From Pelomonas dachongensis (GTDB taxonomy: Bacteria; Pseudomonadota; Gammaproteobacteria; Burkholderiales; Burkholderiaceae_C), in contig NZ_JBIGHY010000001.1 of the NCBI RefSeq assembly GCF_043555865.1, positions 124,001-188,000 on the forward strand: a stretch of DNA of 64,000 nucleotides. Direction: 5' to 3'. Below the pieces are notes generated by a model. That model ran no database searches. It was not told the DNA's origin and saw nothing but the letters and a program-made list of their open reading frames with translations. A program made the position numbers and the translations under genes. Positions 41,721 through 52,904 of the stretch are shown here, one piece after another; positions within the stretch are counted from its first letter, which is position 1; each line of letters starts with the position of its first letter.

Positions 41721-42742
41721 GCGCGATGTCCAACTCCTCCGGCGGCGTCTGGGCCGCCTCCTGGCGCCGGCTCAAGACCGACCGCGTCGGCGTGTTGTCG
41801 ATGTGGATCGTCGGCGCCTTTCTGCTGCTCGTACTGCTGGCCGCCACCGACCTGGTCGCGTCCAAGTGGCAGGACGAGATCGGCGTGCCCAACGCGCCAC
41901 CCACGTTGCTGGGCCCGCAGCCGGCCGAGGACACCGGCACCATCGCCGCGCCTGCCGGCCCCAATGTGGACCTCAGCGACATCGACCCGCTGGCGCCGCG
42001 CTACGCCGAATGGGCCGAGCGAGCGGCCAAGTTCAAGACCGAGGAGACCACGCGCGCCGAGACGCTGCCGCTGGGCGGCGACCGCTTGGGTCGCGACGTG
42101 CTGGCCAAGGTCATCAAGGGCGCCGAGATCTCCATCTTCGTGGGCCTGGCCGCGGCGGTCGTCGCGACGCTGATCGGCACGCTGCTGGGCGCCATCTCCG
42201 GCTTCTTCGGCGGCAAGGTGGGCGATTTGCTGGAGTGGGTCTACAACGTCTTCACTGCCATCCCCAGCATCCTGCTGATCTTCGCGTTCGCGGCCATCTT
42301 CCACCGCGGCGTGGGCTCGGTGGTGCTGATTCTGGCGCTGACCGGCTGGACCGGCATCTACCGCCTGATCCGCGCCGAGTTCATGAAGCACCGGGTGCGC
42401 GAGTACGTGCGCTCGGCCGAGGCCATCGGCGCGAGCCAGTGGTCGCGCATGTTCAAGCACATCCTGCCCAACGTGTCGCACGTGGCGCTTGTGCAGCTGT
42501 CGCTGCACGTGGTGAGCTTCATCAAGAGCGAGGTCATCCTGAGCTACCTGGGCCTGGGCGTGGGCGTGGACCAGGTGTCGTGGGGCACCATGCTGGCCGA
42601 GGCGCAGAACGAGCTGATCCTGGGCTACTGGTGGCAGCTGACCGCCGTGACGGTTTGCATGGCCATCTTCGTCACCGCCTTCGCGCTGTTCACGGATGCG
42701 TTGCGCGACGCGCTCGATCCGAAACTGCGGGGCCTGGAGTAA
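41717..42742 (+). CDS. ABC transporter permease, DppC/YejE type
   Basis: This 341-residue permease pairs with the preceding one. After the first helix comes a long periplasmic segment of roughly 80 residues (from ASKWQDEIGVP to LPLGGDRLGRDVLAKVI), longer than in DppC and similar in size to YejE. The EAA loop is in YVRSAEAIGASQWSRMFKHILPN. Translation starts within the upstream stop (GTGA/ATG region), and the ATPase gene follows 5 bases after its stop. Confidence 0.93.
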   Translation: MSAMSNSSGGVWAASWRRLKTDRVGVLSMWIVGAFLLLVLLAATDLVASKWQDEIGVPNAPPTLLGPQPAEDTGTIAAPAGPNVDLSDIDPLAPRYAEWAERAAKFKTEETTRAETLPLGGDRLGRDVLAKVIKGAEISIFVGLAAAVVATLIGTLLGAISGFFGGKVGDLLEWVYNVFTAIPSILLIFAFAAIFHRGVGSVVLILALTGWTGIYRLIRAEFMKHRVREYVRSAEAIGASQWSRMFKHILPNVSHVALVQLSLHVVSFIKSEVILSYLGLGVGVDQVSWGTMLAEAQNELILGYWWQLTAVTVCMAIFVTAFALFTDALRDALDPKLRGLE

Positions 42743-42746
42743 AGCC

Positions 42747-44423
<1,677 letters not shown>

Positions 44424-44443
44424 GGCGTGACCGCGACACCGCG

Positions 44444-44477
44444 TGTAATTTGAACGGTCTCGGGTGTGACATCCGAG
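44444..44477 (+). promoter_or_regulatory. -10-like element with downstream dyad before cyclase operon
   Basis: TGTAAT (44444-44449) matches the -10 consensus at 5 of 6 positions. Just after it, CTCGGGTGTGACATCCGAG (44459-44477) is a 9+1+9 dyad with one mismatch. No good -35 is visible. The location, 67 bases before the first cyclase ATG, suits an operator. Confidence 0.35.
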
Positions 44478-44543
44478 CCAGGGAGGCCGAACCGCGCTGA
44501 AATCCGCGGCTCGGGACCACGAATCCCTCCCCCTACCGCCTCG

Positions 44544-46661
44544 ATGCCTCCACCCCTGGCCGCCCGCCCGACGCTGTGCGCTGCGCTGATCGCGCTGGCG
44601 CTGCTGGCCGCCTGCTCGCCCGGCGGCGGGGAGGGCGCGCCCGCGACGACGGCGCAGTCGGGCTCTGCGGCCGGTGCCCCGGACGTGGCGCGCGAGCTGG
44701 AGCGCATCGAGCGCGCCGTGCGTGCCAAGCCCGAGCAGCATGATCGCGAGCTGCGCACCCGCGCCGTCGGCCTGCCGCCCGGCAGCGCCGTGCTGCTGGA
44801 GGTGCTGGCCCTGCGCGGGCAGATCGCCGCGCAAGGGCGCGACCAGGCGCTGTGCAACCAGATCGCCGCCAGCCTGCGCGCCTGGCCGGCCGCCGATCTG
44901 CGTGCCAATGCGGCCGTCGCGGCCGTCACCGTCAGCGCGGAATTTCTGCGTGCGCACGCCGACCTGCGCGAAGCGCGCCGCCAGCTGCGGGCCGTCGACG
45001 GCGTGCAGCTGGGCGCTGCCGACGTCGTCTACCGCTGGCGCTACTACCGGCTGCTGGCGTCCGTCAGCAGCGACGTGGGCGAGCTGGATGCGTCGCTGTC
45101 CGAAGGCCACCAGGCCCTGCGTCTGGCGCAGCAGACCGGCCAGTCCTGGCGCGTCGCGCTGACGCTGACGGACCTGGCCTTCACGACCTACCGGGCCGAC
45201 ACGCCGGCGCGCGCCCGGCAGATCACCGCGCAGGCGCTGGTCGAGGCGCAGAAGGACCCGGACCCGATGACGCTGAACCAGGTCCACACGATGCGCGGCA
45301 TCGTGCACTCCGAGGACAGCGACCCCAGCATCGCGCTGCAAGCCAACGCCGAGGCGCTGGAGCAGGCCGCGCTGGCGGGGGCGGATTCCGTGCGCGCGCT
45401 GGGGCTGGGCAACTTCGCCGATTACCACCTGCGCCAGGGCCACCCGGCGCGTGCGCTGGAGCTGGCCGAGGCCGCGCTGCCCCTCGCGCTGGCGACCCAC
45501 AACACCGGCGCCGAGACCGTCGCGCGTTCGAACATCGGCCTGGCCAAGATCGCGCTGGGCCGCGTGGCGGAGGGGCGGCGGGACGTTGAGGCCGCCATCG
45601 CGCTGGATGTGAAACAGGGCGCCGTGGCCTATGCGTCCGATGGCTGGAAGGACCTGGCCGGCTACCTGGAGCGCGCCGGCGATCTGGCCGGCGCGGTGGC
45701 GGCGCACCGCGAGCACCGCGCGCTGATGGACCGCGTGCTGCGCGACGAGACCCGCCAGCTGCTGCTGGAGGTGCAGGAGCGCCAAGACGCCGAACAGCGC
45801 GCCCGCGACATCGAGCTGCTGAACCGCGACAACGAGCTGAAGGCCAAGCAGGTGCACCAGCGCAACCTGACGCTGGCGCTGTGGGCCGCCCTGGGCGGCT
45901 GCGTGGTGGTGTCGCTGGGTCTGCTGTGGCAGGCCTTCCGCCGCGTGCGCCGCACCAACGAGGCGCTGGCGGTCAGCAACGCGTCGCTGAAGCGCCAGAG
46001 CGAGACCGACCCGCTGACCGGCCTGGCCAACCGTCGCCACTTCCAGGGCGCCGTCCAGCAGCTGACCGATCCGCAAGGGCTGTCGGCCAGCCTGTTCCTG
46101 GTCGACGTGGACCACTTCAAACGCATCAACGACAGCCACGGCCACGCGGCCGGCGATGCGGTGCTGATCGACATTGCCCGGCGCCTGCGCGAGGCGGTGC
46201 GCGATGACGACCTCATTGTGCGCTGGGGCGGCGAGGAGTTCCTCATCGTGGCGCGCACCCGCGAAGGCGCGTTCGCGACGCAGCTGGCGCAGCGCCTGCT
46301 GGACCTGATCGGCAGCCGGCCTGTGCTGTACGAGGGGCGGGCCATTCCCGTCGCGGCGTCCATCGGCTTCGCCAGCCTGCCGCTGCCGCCGCACGACCTG
46401 CGGCTGTCCTGGGAGCGCGCCATCGACCTCGTCGACACGGCCATGTACCTCGCCAAGTCCCATGGGCGCAATCAGGCCTACGGCGTTCAGCGCATGCAGG
46501 CGGCGGACGCCGAGACGGCCGCCCGGCTCACCGCGCGGCTGGAGGCGGCGTGGTCGGACGGCCTGGTGGGGCTGATTGCGCTGCAGGGCCCGCCCGGCAC
46601 GACGTCGCCCATCAGCGGCCTGGCGGACCTGGACGCCGCGCCGCGGCCGGGGCACGCATGA
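44544..46661 (+). CDS. TPR-containing diguanylate cyclase with lipobox leader
   Basis: This 705-residue protein has a leader ending LALLAAC (a lipobox), then about 400 residues of TPR-like helical repeats, a membrane helix near residues 447-466, and a cytoplasmic GGDEF domain. The active site is GGEEF (about residue 562), and the inhibitory RxxD site RDDD lies five residues before it, so it should make c-di-GMP with product inhibition. A lipid-anchored start combined with a later membrane helix is unusual. An ATG 78 bases upstream would precede the leader with an Arg/Pro-rich stretch. It overlaps the next cyclase by 4 bases. Confidence 0.88.
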   Translation: MPPPLAARPTLCAALIALALLAACSPGGGEGAPATTAQSGSAAGAPDVARELERIERAVRAKPEQHDRELRTRAVGLPPGSAVLLEVLALRGQIAAQGRDQALCNQIAASLRAWPAADLRANAAVAAVTVSAEFLRAHADLREARRQLRAVDGVQLGAADVVYRWRYYRLLASVSSDVGELDASLSEGHQALRLAQQTGQSWRVALTLTDLAFTTYRADTPARARQITAQALVEAQKDPDPMTLNQVHTMRGIVHSEDSDPSIALQANAEALEQAALAGADSVRALGLGNFADYHLRQGHPARALELAEAALPLALATHNTGAETVARSNIGLAKIALGRVAEGRRDVEAAIALDVKQGAVAYASDGWKDLAGYLERAGDLAGAVAAHREHRALMDRVLRDETRQLLLEVQERQDAEQRARDIELLNRDNELKAKQVHQRNLTLALWAALGGCVVVSLGLLWQAFRRVRRTNEALAVSNASLKRQSETDPLTGLANRRHFQGAVQQLTDPQGLSASLFLVDVDHFKRINDSHGHAAGDAVLIDIARRLREAVRDDDLIVRWGGEEFLIVARTREGAFATQLAQRLLDLIGSRPVLYEGRAIPVAASIGFASLPLPPHDLRLSWERAIDLVDTAMYLAKSHGRNQAYGVQRMQAADAETAARLTARLEAAWSDGLVGLIALQGPPGTTSPISGLADLDAAPRPGHA

Positions 46662-48682
46662 AGGCGCTGCTGCTCGCGCTGCTGTTCGCGCTGCTGCTGG
46701 CCGCGCAAGGCGTGGGTGCCACACCCGATGCCGCGGTCGTGGCCGCCGAGGACCGGCTGCTGGCCAACATCGCCCGCCGGGCCTTCGATGACCCGCAGGC
46801 CATGCTGGCCGAGCTCACGCAGCAGTGGCCCGCGCACGCCCAGCCAGGCCAGCCGCGCGAGGCCGCCTGGCTGCTGGCGCGCGGGCGCGTGCTGCTGGCG
46901 GCGGGGCAGGTCGAGCCGGCCGACGCGATTGCTGTGCGGTTGACGCAGGCGGCCGGCGACGGGCCGGACCGCAGCTGGCTGCTGCGCGCGCTGATCCAGG
47001 AGCGCCTGGGCAAGCCGGCCGGGGCGCTGGCCCGGCGCGCGCTGCCGGGGCTGGAGCAGCACTGCCCCGCCGGCGACGAACCGCGTGCCGTGCAGACCGG
47101 CCGCTGCGACTTCCGCACCACCTGGGATGTGCTGCGCCTGGTGCAGCGGGAGCAGTACGCCCAGGGCATCTTCATGGAGGCCGAGGCCGGCATGCGCCGG
47201 GCGCTGGCGCTGGCGCGCGCCGGCGGCGACGGACATCTGGTGGCGCTCACGCATGGCATGCTGGCCACCGCGCTGGAGGCGCAGGAGCAGGTCGACGCCG
47301 CGCGTGCCGAGATCCGCGCGGGCGAGGCCGCGGCCGATGGCGACCCGGTGGCCCGCGCCCGGTTGCTGAACTTCGCCGCTGCCGTCGAGCGCCGCGCGGG
47401 CAACGTGCCCGGCGCGCGCCACGCGCTGGAGGCCGCGCTGCGGCTGGCCGACGAGGCCGATGCACCGCATCTGGCCGCCGTGCTGCGGTCCAATCTGGTC
47501 GACGCCTACATCCACCTGGGCCTGAGCCGCGAGGCGCTGGACGCAGGCCAGCAGGCCCTGCCCGTGCTGCAGCGCTTCAGAGACCGCGTCTACCTGCGCG
47601 GCCTGCACCACAACCTCGCTGTGGCCTACGTCAAGTTGCACCAGCTCGACGCGGCCCGGCAGCAGCTGGCGCGCGTGGCGCAGTTCGGCGTCGATCCTGT
47701 CGAGCTGGTGATGCGCGCCCGCGAGCTGCGCGAACTGGGCGACACCTGGGCCGGGGCCGGCCAGTACAAGGAGGCATTGGCCGCCTACCACGAGGAGCGC
47801 GTGCTGAACACGCGCAGCAATGAGCGCAACCGCGCCGCCGCGCTGGAGGAGCTGCGCCGCAAGTACGACAGCGCCGCCAAGCAGCGCGACCTGGACCTGC
47901 TGGCGCGAGACGTGCAGCTGAAGGACCAGCAGCTGGAGAACCACCGGCTGGCGCGCCAGATGGGCTTCGCCGTCGGCGCGTTGCTGCTGCTGTCCGTTGC
48001 GCTGGTGGGCGTCACGCTGCTGCGCATGCGCGGCGCGCAGGCCCGCCTGACGGCCAACCAGCAGCTGCTGCGTGCGCAGAGCGAACGCGACCCGCTGACC
48101 GACCTGTCCAACCGGCGCCATTTCCTGTCCGTCATGGACGCGCGCGCCCGTGAGTGCTTTGAGGGCGCGCTGATGATGATCGACATCGATCACTTCAAGC
48201 ACGTCAACGACCGCCATGGCCATGCCGCGGGCGACGCCGTCATCGTGGAGGTCGGCCGGCGCATCCGCGCGGCCGTGCGCGACACGGACCTCGTCGTGCG
48301 CTGGGGCGGCGAGGAGTTCCTCGTCTTCGCGGCCGAGGAGGGGGGGCGCGAGCTCGCGCAGCGGGCCGAGCGCGTGCTGCGCGGCATCGGCGGCACACCG
48401 GTCGACACGCCCGACGGGCCGCTGCGCATCACCGTCTCCATCGGCTTCGCCTCCTTCCCGCTGGGCGGGGCGGGCGGTGGCCTGCGCCTGCACTGGGAGC
48501 AGGCCGTCAACTGGGCCGACCTGGTGCTTTACCGGGCCAAGGCTGAGGGCCGCAACCGGGCGGTGGGCATCGCGGGCGTGGAGGCGCCGGACCCGGACGG
48601 GCTCGCCGCCATACTGCAGGACTTCGACGCTGCCTGCCTGCACGGCCAGGTCAGGCTGAGCGTCACCCCCGGACCCGCATGA
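46658..48682 (+). CDS. second TPR-containing diguanylate cyclase
   Basis: This 674-residue paralogue of the upstream cyclase has an ordinary signal peptide (LLLAAQGVGATPD), a periplasmic TPR-like sensor region, a membrane helix near residues 437-455, and a GGDEF domain with GGEEF and RxxD (RDTD). Both catalytic and inhibitory sites are intact. The ATG overlaps the first cyclase stop (ATGA) and the stop overlaps the Bug gene start in the same way. The two cyclases may form hetero-oligomers or sense different inputs of one signal. Confidence 0.9.
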   Translation: MKALLLALLFALLLAAQGVGATPDAAVVAAEDRLLANIARRAFDDPQAMLAELTQQWPAHAQPGQPREAAWLLARGRVLLAAGQVEPADAIAVRLTQAAGDGPDRSWLLRALIQERLGKPAGALARRALPGLEQHCPAGDEPRAVQTGRCDFRTTWDVLRLVQREQYAQGIFMEAEAGMRRALALARAGGDGHLVALTHGMLATALEAQEQVDAARAEIRAGEAAADGDPVARARLLNFAAAVERRAGNVPGARHALEAALRLADEADAPHLAAVLRSNLVDAYIHLGLSREALDAGQQALPVLQRFRDRVYLRGLHHNLAVAYVKLHQLDAARQQLARVAQFGVDPVELVMRARELRELGDTWAGAGQYKEALAAYHEERVLNTRSNERNRAAALEELRRKYDSAAKQRDLDLLARDVQLKDQQLENHRLARQMGFAVGALLLLSVALVGVTLLRMRGAQARLTANQQLLRAQSERDPLTDLSNRRHFLSVMDARARECFEGALMMIDIDHFKHVNDRHGHAAGDAVIVEVGRRIRAAVRDTDLVVRWGGEEFLVFAAEEGGRELAQRAERVLRGIGGTPVDTPDGPLRITVSIGFASFPLGGAGGGLRLHWEQAVNWADLVLYRAKAEGRNRAVGIAGVEAPDPDGLAAILQDFDAACLHGQVRLSVTPGPA

Positions 48683-49665
48683 AGACCTGTCTGTTCAAGC
48701 GCCGTGGCCTGCTGTGCTGGCTGGCGGCCCCCGCCCTGGCCCAGCCGGCCGCCTCCTGGCCCGCGCGACCGCTGCGCATCGTGGTGCCCTACCCGGCCGG
48801 CGGCCCGGGCGACCTGGCCGCACGCCTGCTCGCGCCCGAACTGCAGCGCAGCCTGGGCTATGCCGTGCACGTCGAGAACCGCCCGGGCGCCGACGGCAAC
48901 ATCGGCGCCGCCGAGGTGGCCAGCGCCACCGACGGCCACACGCTGCTGATGGGCAGCGTCGGCACGCACGTCATCAACCCGCTGCTGTCGCGCCGCCTGC
49001 CGTACGACCCGGTGAAGGACTTCGCGCCGGTAGGTGTCGTCGCCACCGTGCCGCTGGTGCTGGTCATGAACGCCGCCGTCGCGCAGCGGCTGGGCGTGCG
49101 CAGCGTCAGCGACCTGGTGCGCGCCGCGACGCTTCAGCCGGGCCGGCTGCTGATCGCCTCGGGCGGCAACGGCACGCCCACGCACCTGTCCGGCGAGCTG
49201 TTCAAGCGGCTGACGCGCACCTACATGCTGCACTTCCCTTACCGCAGCACGGCGTCGGCGCAGCAGGACGTCATCGCCGGCAACATGGACGTGATGTTCG
49301 ACAGCCTGCCGGCCGCGCTGCCCCACATCCGCGCCGGCCGGTTGCTGGCGCTGGCGGTGGCCAGTCCTCGGCGCGTGGCCGGCCTGCCGGAGCTGCCCAC
49401 CGTCGACGAGGCCGGTGGTCCGGCGCTGAAGGGCTTTGAGGCCAGTGTCTGGCTGGGCCTGTTCGCGCCCGGCAGCCAGCCGCCCGAGCAGCTGGCGCGG
49501 CTGCAGCGCGACACCGCAACGGTGCTGTCGGGGCCGCTGCGCGAACGGCTGGCCTCGCGCGGCCTGTACGCGCATGGCGGCGGCGACTTCGCCAGCCTCA
49601 TCGCAGCCGACACCGACAAGTGGGCCCGCGTGGTGCGGCTGGCGGGCATCCGGGTGGACCGGTGA
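48679..49665 (+). CDS. Bug/TctC-family periplasmic binding protein
   Basis: This 328-residue binding protein has a short RR-containing leader (KRRGLLCWLAAPALAQPA). The TctC/Bug fold shows PLRIVVPYPAGGPGDLAARL, VENRPGADGNIGAAEVA, YDPVKDFAPVGV and FPYRSTASAQQDVIAG. Bug proteins usually bind carboxylates for TctAB transporters, but no tctAB is present. Orphan Bug proteins are very common in Burkholderiales and some signal rather than transport. Here it is embedded between diguanylate cyclases and a SulP transporter with 4-base overlaps on both sides. Confidence 0.92.
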   Translation: MKTCLFKRRGLLCWLAAPALAQPAASWPARPLRIVVPYPAGGPGDLAARLLAPELQRSLGYAVHVENRPGADGNIGAAEVASATDGHTLLMGSVGTHVINPLLSRRLPYDPVKDFAPVGVVATVPLVLVMNAAVAQRLGVRSVSDLVRAATLQPGRLLIASGGNGTPTHLSGELFKRLTRTYMLHFPYRSTASAQQDVIAGNMDVMFDSLPAALPHIRAGRLLALAVASPRRVAGLPELPTVDEAGGPALKGFEASVWLGLFAPGSQPPEQLARLQRDTATVLSGPLRERLASRGLYAHGGGDFASLIAADTDKWARVVRLAGIRVDR

Positions 49666-51323
49666 AGCCGCACTGGCGTGCGGACCTGGTGGCCGGCGCG
49701 GTCGTCGCCGTGCTGCTGATCCCGCAGAGCCTGGCCTACGCGATGCTGGCCGGCCTGCCGCCCCAGGTGGGGCTGTACGCCAGCCTGCTGCCGCTGCTGG
49801 CCTATGCCGCGTTGGGCTCCAGCCCGGTGCTGGGCCTGGGGCCGGTGGCGGTGTTGGCGTTGATGATCGCGCAGGCGCTGGCCGGGTTGCCGGCTGGCGT
49901 CAGCGCGGAGGCGGGCGCGCTGGTGCTGGCCGCCGAGGTGGGGCTGCTGCTGGCCGCCGCGGCACTGCTGCGGTTGGACGCGCTGTCCAGCCTGCTGTCG
50001 GTGCCCGCGCTGCGCGGCTTCGAGAACGGCGCCACGCTGATGATCGCAGCCAGTCAGCTGCCGGTGCTGCTGGGCAGCGCGGCGGCGGGCTTCACGCTGC
50101 CGGACCTGGCGCGCACCGCGCTGGCGGGCGGCTGGGAGCCGGCCAGCGCGGTCTGGGGTGGTGTCGCCATCGTGCTGTTGCTGTGGGCGCGCCGCAGTGG
50201 CCGGCCGATGCTGGCGCGGCTGGCGCCGCTGGTGCTGTTGCTGCTCGCCATGGCGCTGTCGGCGCTGACGCCGGCGGCCGACGGCGTCGCACAGGTGGGC
50301 GCGCTGCCGCCGCTGACGCTGGCGCCCAGCCTGCCCGCGCTGGACGCGGCGCTGTGGCTGCAGTTGCTGCCCCAGGCGGCGCTGGTGGCGTTGATGGCCT
50401 TCGTGTCCAGCTTCGCCGTGTCGGAGTCGCTGGCGCAGCGCCGCGGCGAAAAGCTGCTGCCGGCGGCCGAGCTGCGTGGCCTGGCGGCGGCCAACCTGGT
50501 CGCCGCGGTCAGCGGCGGCATGCCGGTGGCGGGCAGCTTCTCGCGTTCCATCCTGCTCCACGAGGCCGGCTCGGCCAGCCGCTGGAGCTTGGTGTTCGTG
50601 GCCGGTTTTATGGCACTGGCCATGGGGGTGCTGGCCGGCCCGCTGGCCCACCTGCCCAAGCCGGTGCTGGCGGCGACCATCGTCCTCGCGGTGCTGGGCG
50701 GCTTCACGGGGCGCCACTACGCCGAGGCCTGGCGGTATGCGCGCGCCGAAGGGCTGCTGATGGCCGCCGTCACCGCCACGGTGCTGCTGTGGAGCGTGGG
50801 CGCGGCGCTGGCGCTGGGCGTGGCCGGCTCTGTCGCCCTGCTGATCCAGCGCACCGCGCGCCCGCACGTCGCCCGGCTGGGCCGCGTGCCCGGCACCCAG
50901 CATTACCGCAACGTGGAGCGCTACGCCGTGGAGTGCCAGCCGGAGGTGGTGGGGCTGCGCATCGACGAGAGCCTGGTGTTCACCAACGCGCGCGGCCTGG
51001 TGGACGCCGTGCTGGCCCGTGTGGCCGAGCACCGCGCCCGGGTGGGCCGGCCACAGCGCGTGCTGCTGCTGATGGCGCCGGTGAACCACATCGACGTGTC
51101 GGGCCTGGTGGCGCTGCAGGACCTGCAGGCGGCGTTGCAGGCGGATGGCCTGCGGCTGGAGCTGTCCGAGGTCAAGGGCCCAGTGCTGGACCGGCTGCGC
51201 GCCATCGGCTGGCTGGAGCACCGCGACGTGTCGCTCTACCTCAGCCACCACGAGGGCATGCAGGCGGGTGAACATGCCCTGAGGCCCAGCCTGGCCGACA
51301 TGGACGCGCCGGGGCAGCTGTAG
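49662..51323 (+). CDS. SulP-family anion transporter with STAS domain
   Basis: This 553-residue SulP transporter has about 12 helices, with SLAYAMLAGLPPQVGLYASLLP as the family signature, and a C-terminal cytoplasmic STAS domain (about residues 430-540; VGLRIDESLVFTNARGLVD, MAPVNHIDVSGLVALQDL). SulP proteins carry sulfate, bicarbonate or dicarboxylates. The start is GTG 49662 within the Bug stop (GTGA), which gives a normal N-terminus (KPHWRADLVAG). An in-frame ATG at 49620 would lie inside the Bug gene. The substrate may be the ligand of the Bug protein. Confidence 0.92.
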   Translation: MKPHWRADLVAGAVVAVLLIPQSLAYAMLAGLPPQVGLYASLLPLLAYAALGSSPVLGLGPVAVLALMIAQALAGLPAGVSAEAGALVLAAEVGLLLAAAALLRLDALSSLLSVPALRGFENGATLMIAASQLPVLLGSAAAGFTLPDLARTALAGGWEPASAVWGGVAIVLLLWARRSGRPMLARLAPLVLLLLAMALSALTPAADGVAQVGALPPLTLAPSLPALDAALWLQLLPQAALVALMAFVSSFAVSESLAQRRGEKLLPAAELRGLAAANLVAAVSGGMPVAGSFSRSILLHEAGSASRWSLVFVAGFMALAMGVLAGPLAHLPKPVLAATIVLAVLGGFTGRHYAEAWRYARAEGLLMAAVTATVLLWSVGAALALGVAGSVALLIQRTARPHVARLGRVPGTQHYRNVERYAVECQPEVVGLRIDESLVFTNARGLVDAVLARVAEHRARVGRPQRVLLLMAPVNHIDVSGLVALQDLQAALQADGLRLELSEVKGPVLDRLRAIGWLEHRDVSLYLSHHEGMQAGEHALRPSLADMDAPGQL

Positions 51324-51369
51324 CCTCAATCTGCTACCGTTCCGGCCCAATCAGCGGTCCCGGGACGCC

Positions 51370-52863
51370 ATGAACAACAAAGAGACCTTGCTCGGCATGC
51401 GCCGCGGCATCGAGAAAGAAAGCCTGCGCGTGCTGCCCACGGGGGCCCTGGCGCTGACCCCGCATCCTCTGGCGCTCGGCGCGGCGCTGACGCACCCGCA
51501 CATCACCACCGACTACAGCGAATCGCAGCTTGAGCTGATCACCGGCGTGCATGCCGGCGTGGACGACGTGCTGGGTGAACTGACCGAAATCCACCAGGCC
51601 GTCTATCGCGCGCTGGCCGACGAGCGTCTGTGGGCCAGCTCCATGCCCTGCGGCCTGCCGGCCGACGAGACCATCCCCATCGGCCGCTATGGCAGCAGCA
51701 ACATCGGGCGCGCCAAGAGCGTCTACCGCATGGGCCTGGGCCAGCGCTACGGGCGGCGCATGCAGACCATCTCCGGCATCCACTACAACTGGTCGCTGCC
51801 GGGCGTGGGCACCGAGGGCTACTTCGGCCTGATCCGCAACTTCCGCCGTGAAGGCTGGCTGCTGCTGTACCTGTTCGGCGCCAGCCCGGCGCTGTGCGAC
51901 AGCTTCGTGCAGGGCCGCGCGCACGGCCTGCAGCGGCTGTCCGAGCACAGCCTGTTCCTGCCGCACGCCACCTCTCTGCGCATGGGCGACCTGGGCTACC
52001 AGAGCGATGCCCAGGCCAGCATCTCGGTCAGCTACAACTGCCTGGAAAGTTATGCCGCCTCGCTGCAGGCCGCACTGAGCCAGCCCTACGCGGCCTACGA
52101 GGCCATCGGCGTGCAGACGCCGGGCGGCGACTACAACCAGCTGTCCACCAGCCTGCTGCAGATCGAGAACGAGTTCTACAGCACCATCCGCGCCAAGCGC
52201 GTGATCCGGCCCGGCGAGCGCCCGCTGCATGCGCTGCGCGAGCGCGGTGTCGAGTACGTCGAGGTGCGGCTGATGGACCTGGATCCATTCGAGCCGGTCG
52301 GCATCGGTGCCGACGCGATCCGCGTGCTGGACACCTTCCTGCTGCACTGCCTGAACCATGCCAGCCCTCACGACACCGCGGCAGAGGGCGCGTTGAATGC
52401 GCGTAATCAGCACCGTGTCGCGGCGCGTGGCCGCGAGCCGGGCTTGGTGCTGGAGCACTGGCAGGGCGGCGAACGCACGCTGGCCGACTGGGCCGGCGAC
52501 ATCCTGTCGGCCTGCGCAGCCCAGGCCGAGCTGCTGGACGCCGCGCATGGCGGCGACGCCTACGCTGCCGCGCTGCGGCGCGTGTCGGCGCGGCTGCGTG
52601 ACCCGTCGCTGTGCCCGTCGGCGCGCGTGTTGGCAGCCATGGCGCAGGACTTCGACGACAGCCACGTCGGCTTCGTTCGCCACCAGAGTGACGCCAACCG
52701 CAACGCGCTGCTGGTCCTGCCGTTCCCGCCTGAGCTGCAGCAGCGCTTCGAGAAAATGTCCGCCGACTCGCTGGCTGAGCAGGCGCGCATCGAGGCTGCC
52801 GACACGCTGCCTTTCGAGGACTTCCGGCGCCAGTACGTGGCGCCGGCGCGCATGGAGGTCTGA
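51370..52863 (+). CDS. gshA: glutamate-cysteine ligase
   Basis: This 497-residue enzyme of the proteobacterial gamma-glutamylcysteine synthetase type catalyses the first step of glutathione synthesis from glutamate, cysteine and ATP. The start RRGIEKESLRVLPTG and the blocks TDYSESQLELITG, PIGRYGSSNIG, SGIHYNWSLP and QIENEFYSTIRAKR match E. coli-type GshA. Length is close to the E. coli enzyme (518). It is preceded by a 46-base gap after the SulP gene and followed by structured intergenic DNA, so it is probably transcribed on its own. Confidence 0.96.
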   Translation: MNNKETLLGMRRGIEKESLRVLPTGALALTPHPLALGAALTHPHITTDYSESQLELITGVHAGVDDVLGELTEIHQAVYRALADERLWASSMPCGLPADETIPIGRYGSSNIGRAKSVYRMGLGQRYGRRMQTISGIHYNWSLPGVGTEGYFGLIRNFRREGWLLLYLFGASPALCDSFVQGRAHGLQRLSEHSLFLPHATSLRMGDLGYQSDAQASISVSYNCLESYAASLQAALSQPYAAYEAIGVQTPGGDYNQLSTSLLQIENEFYSTIRAKRVIRPGERPLHALRERGVEYVEVRLMDLDPFEPVGIGADAIRVLDTFLLHCLNHASPHDTAAEGALNARNQHRVAARGREPGLVLEHWQGGERTLADWAGDILSACAAQAELLDAAHGGDAYAAALRRVSARLRDPSLCPSARVLAAMAQDFDDSHVGFVRHQSDANRNALLVLPFPPELQQRFEKMSADSLAEQARIEAADTLPFEDFRRQYVAPARMEV

Positions 52864-52904
52864 ACAGCAGGCCTCGCGCCGCCTCAGGCGGCGCGGACCG
52901 GCTT

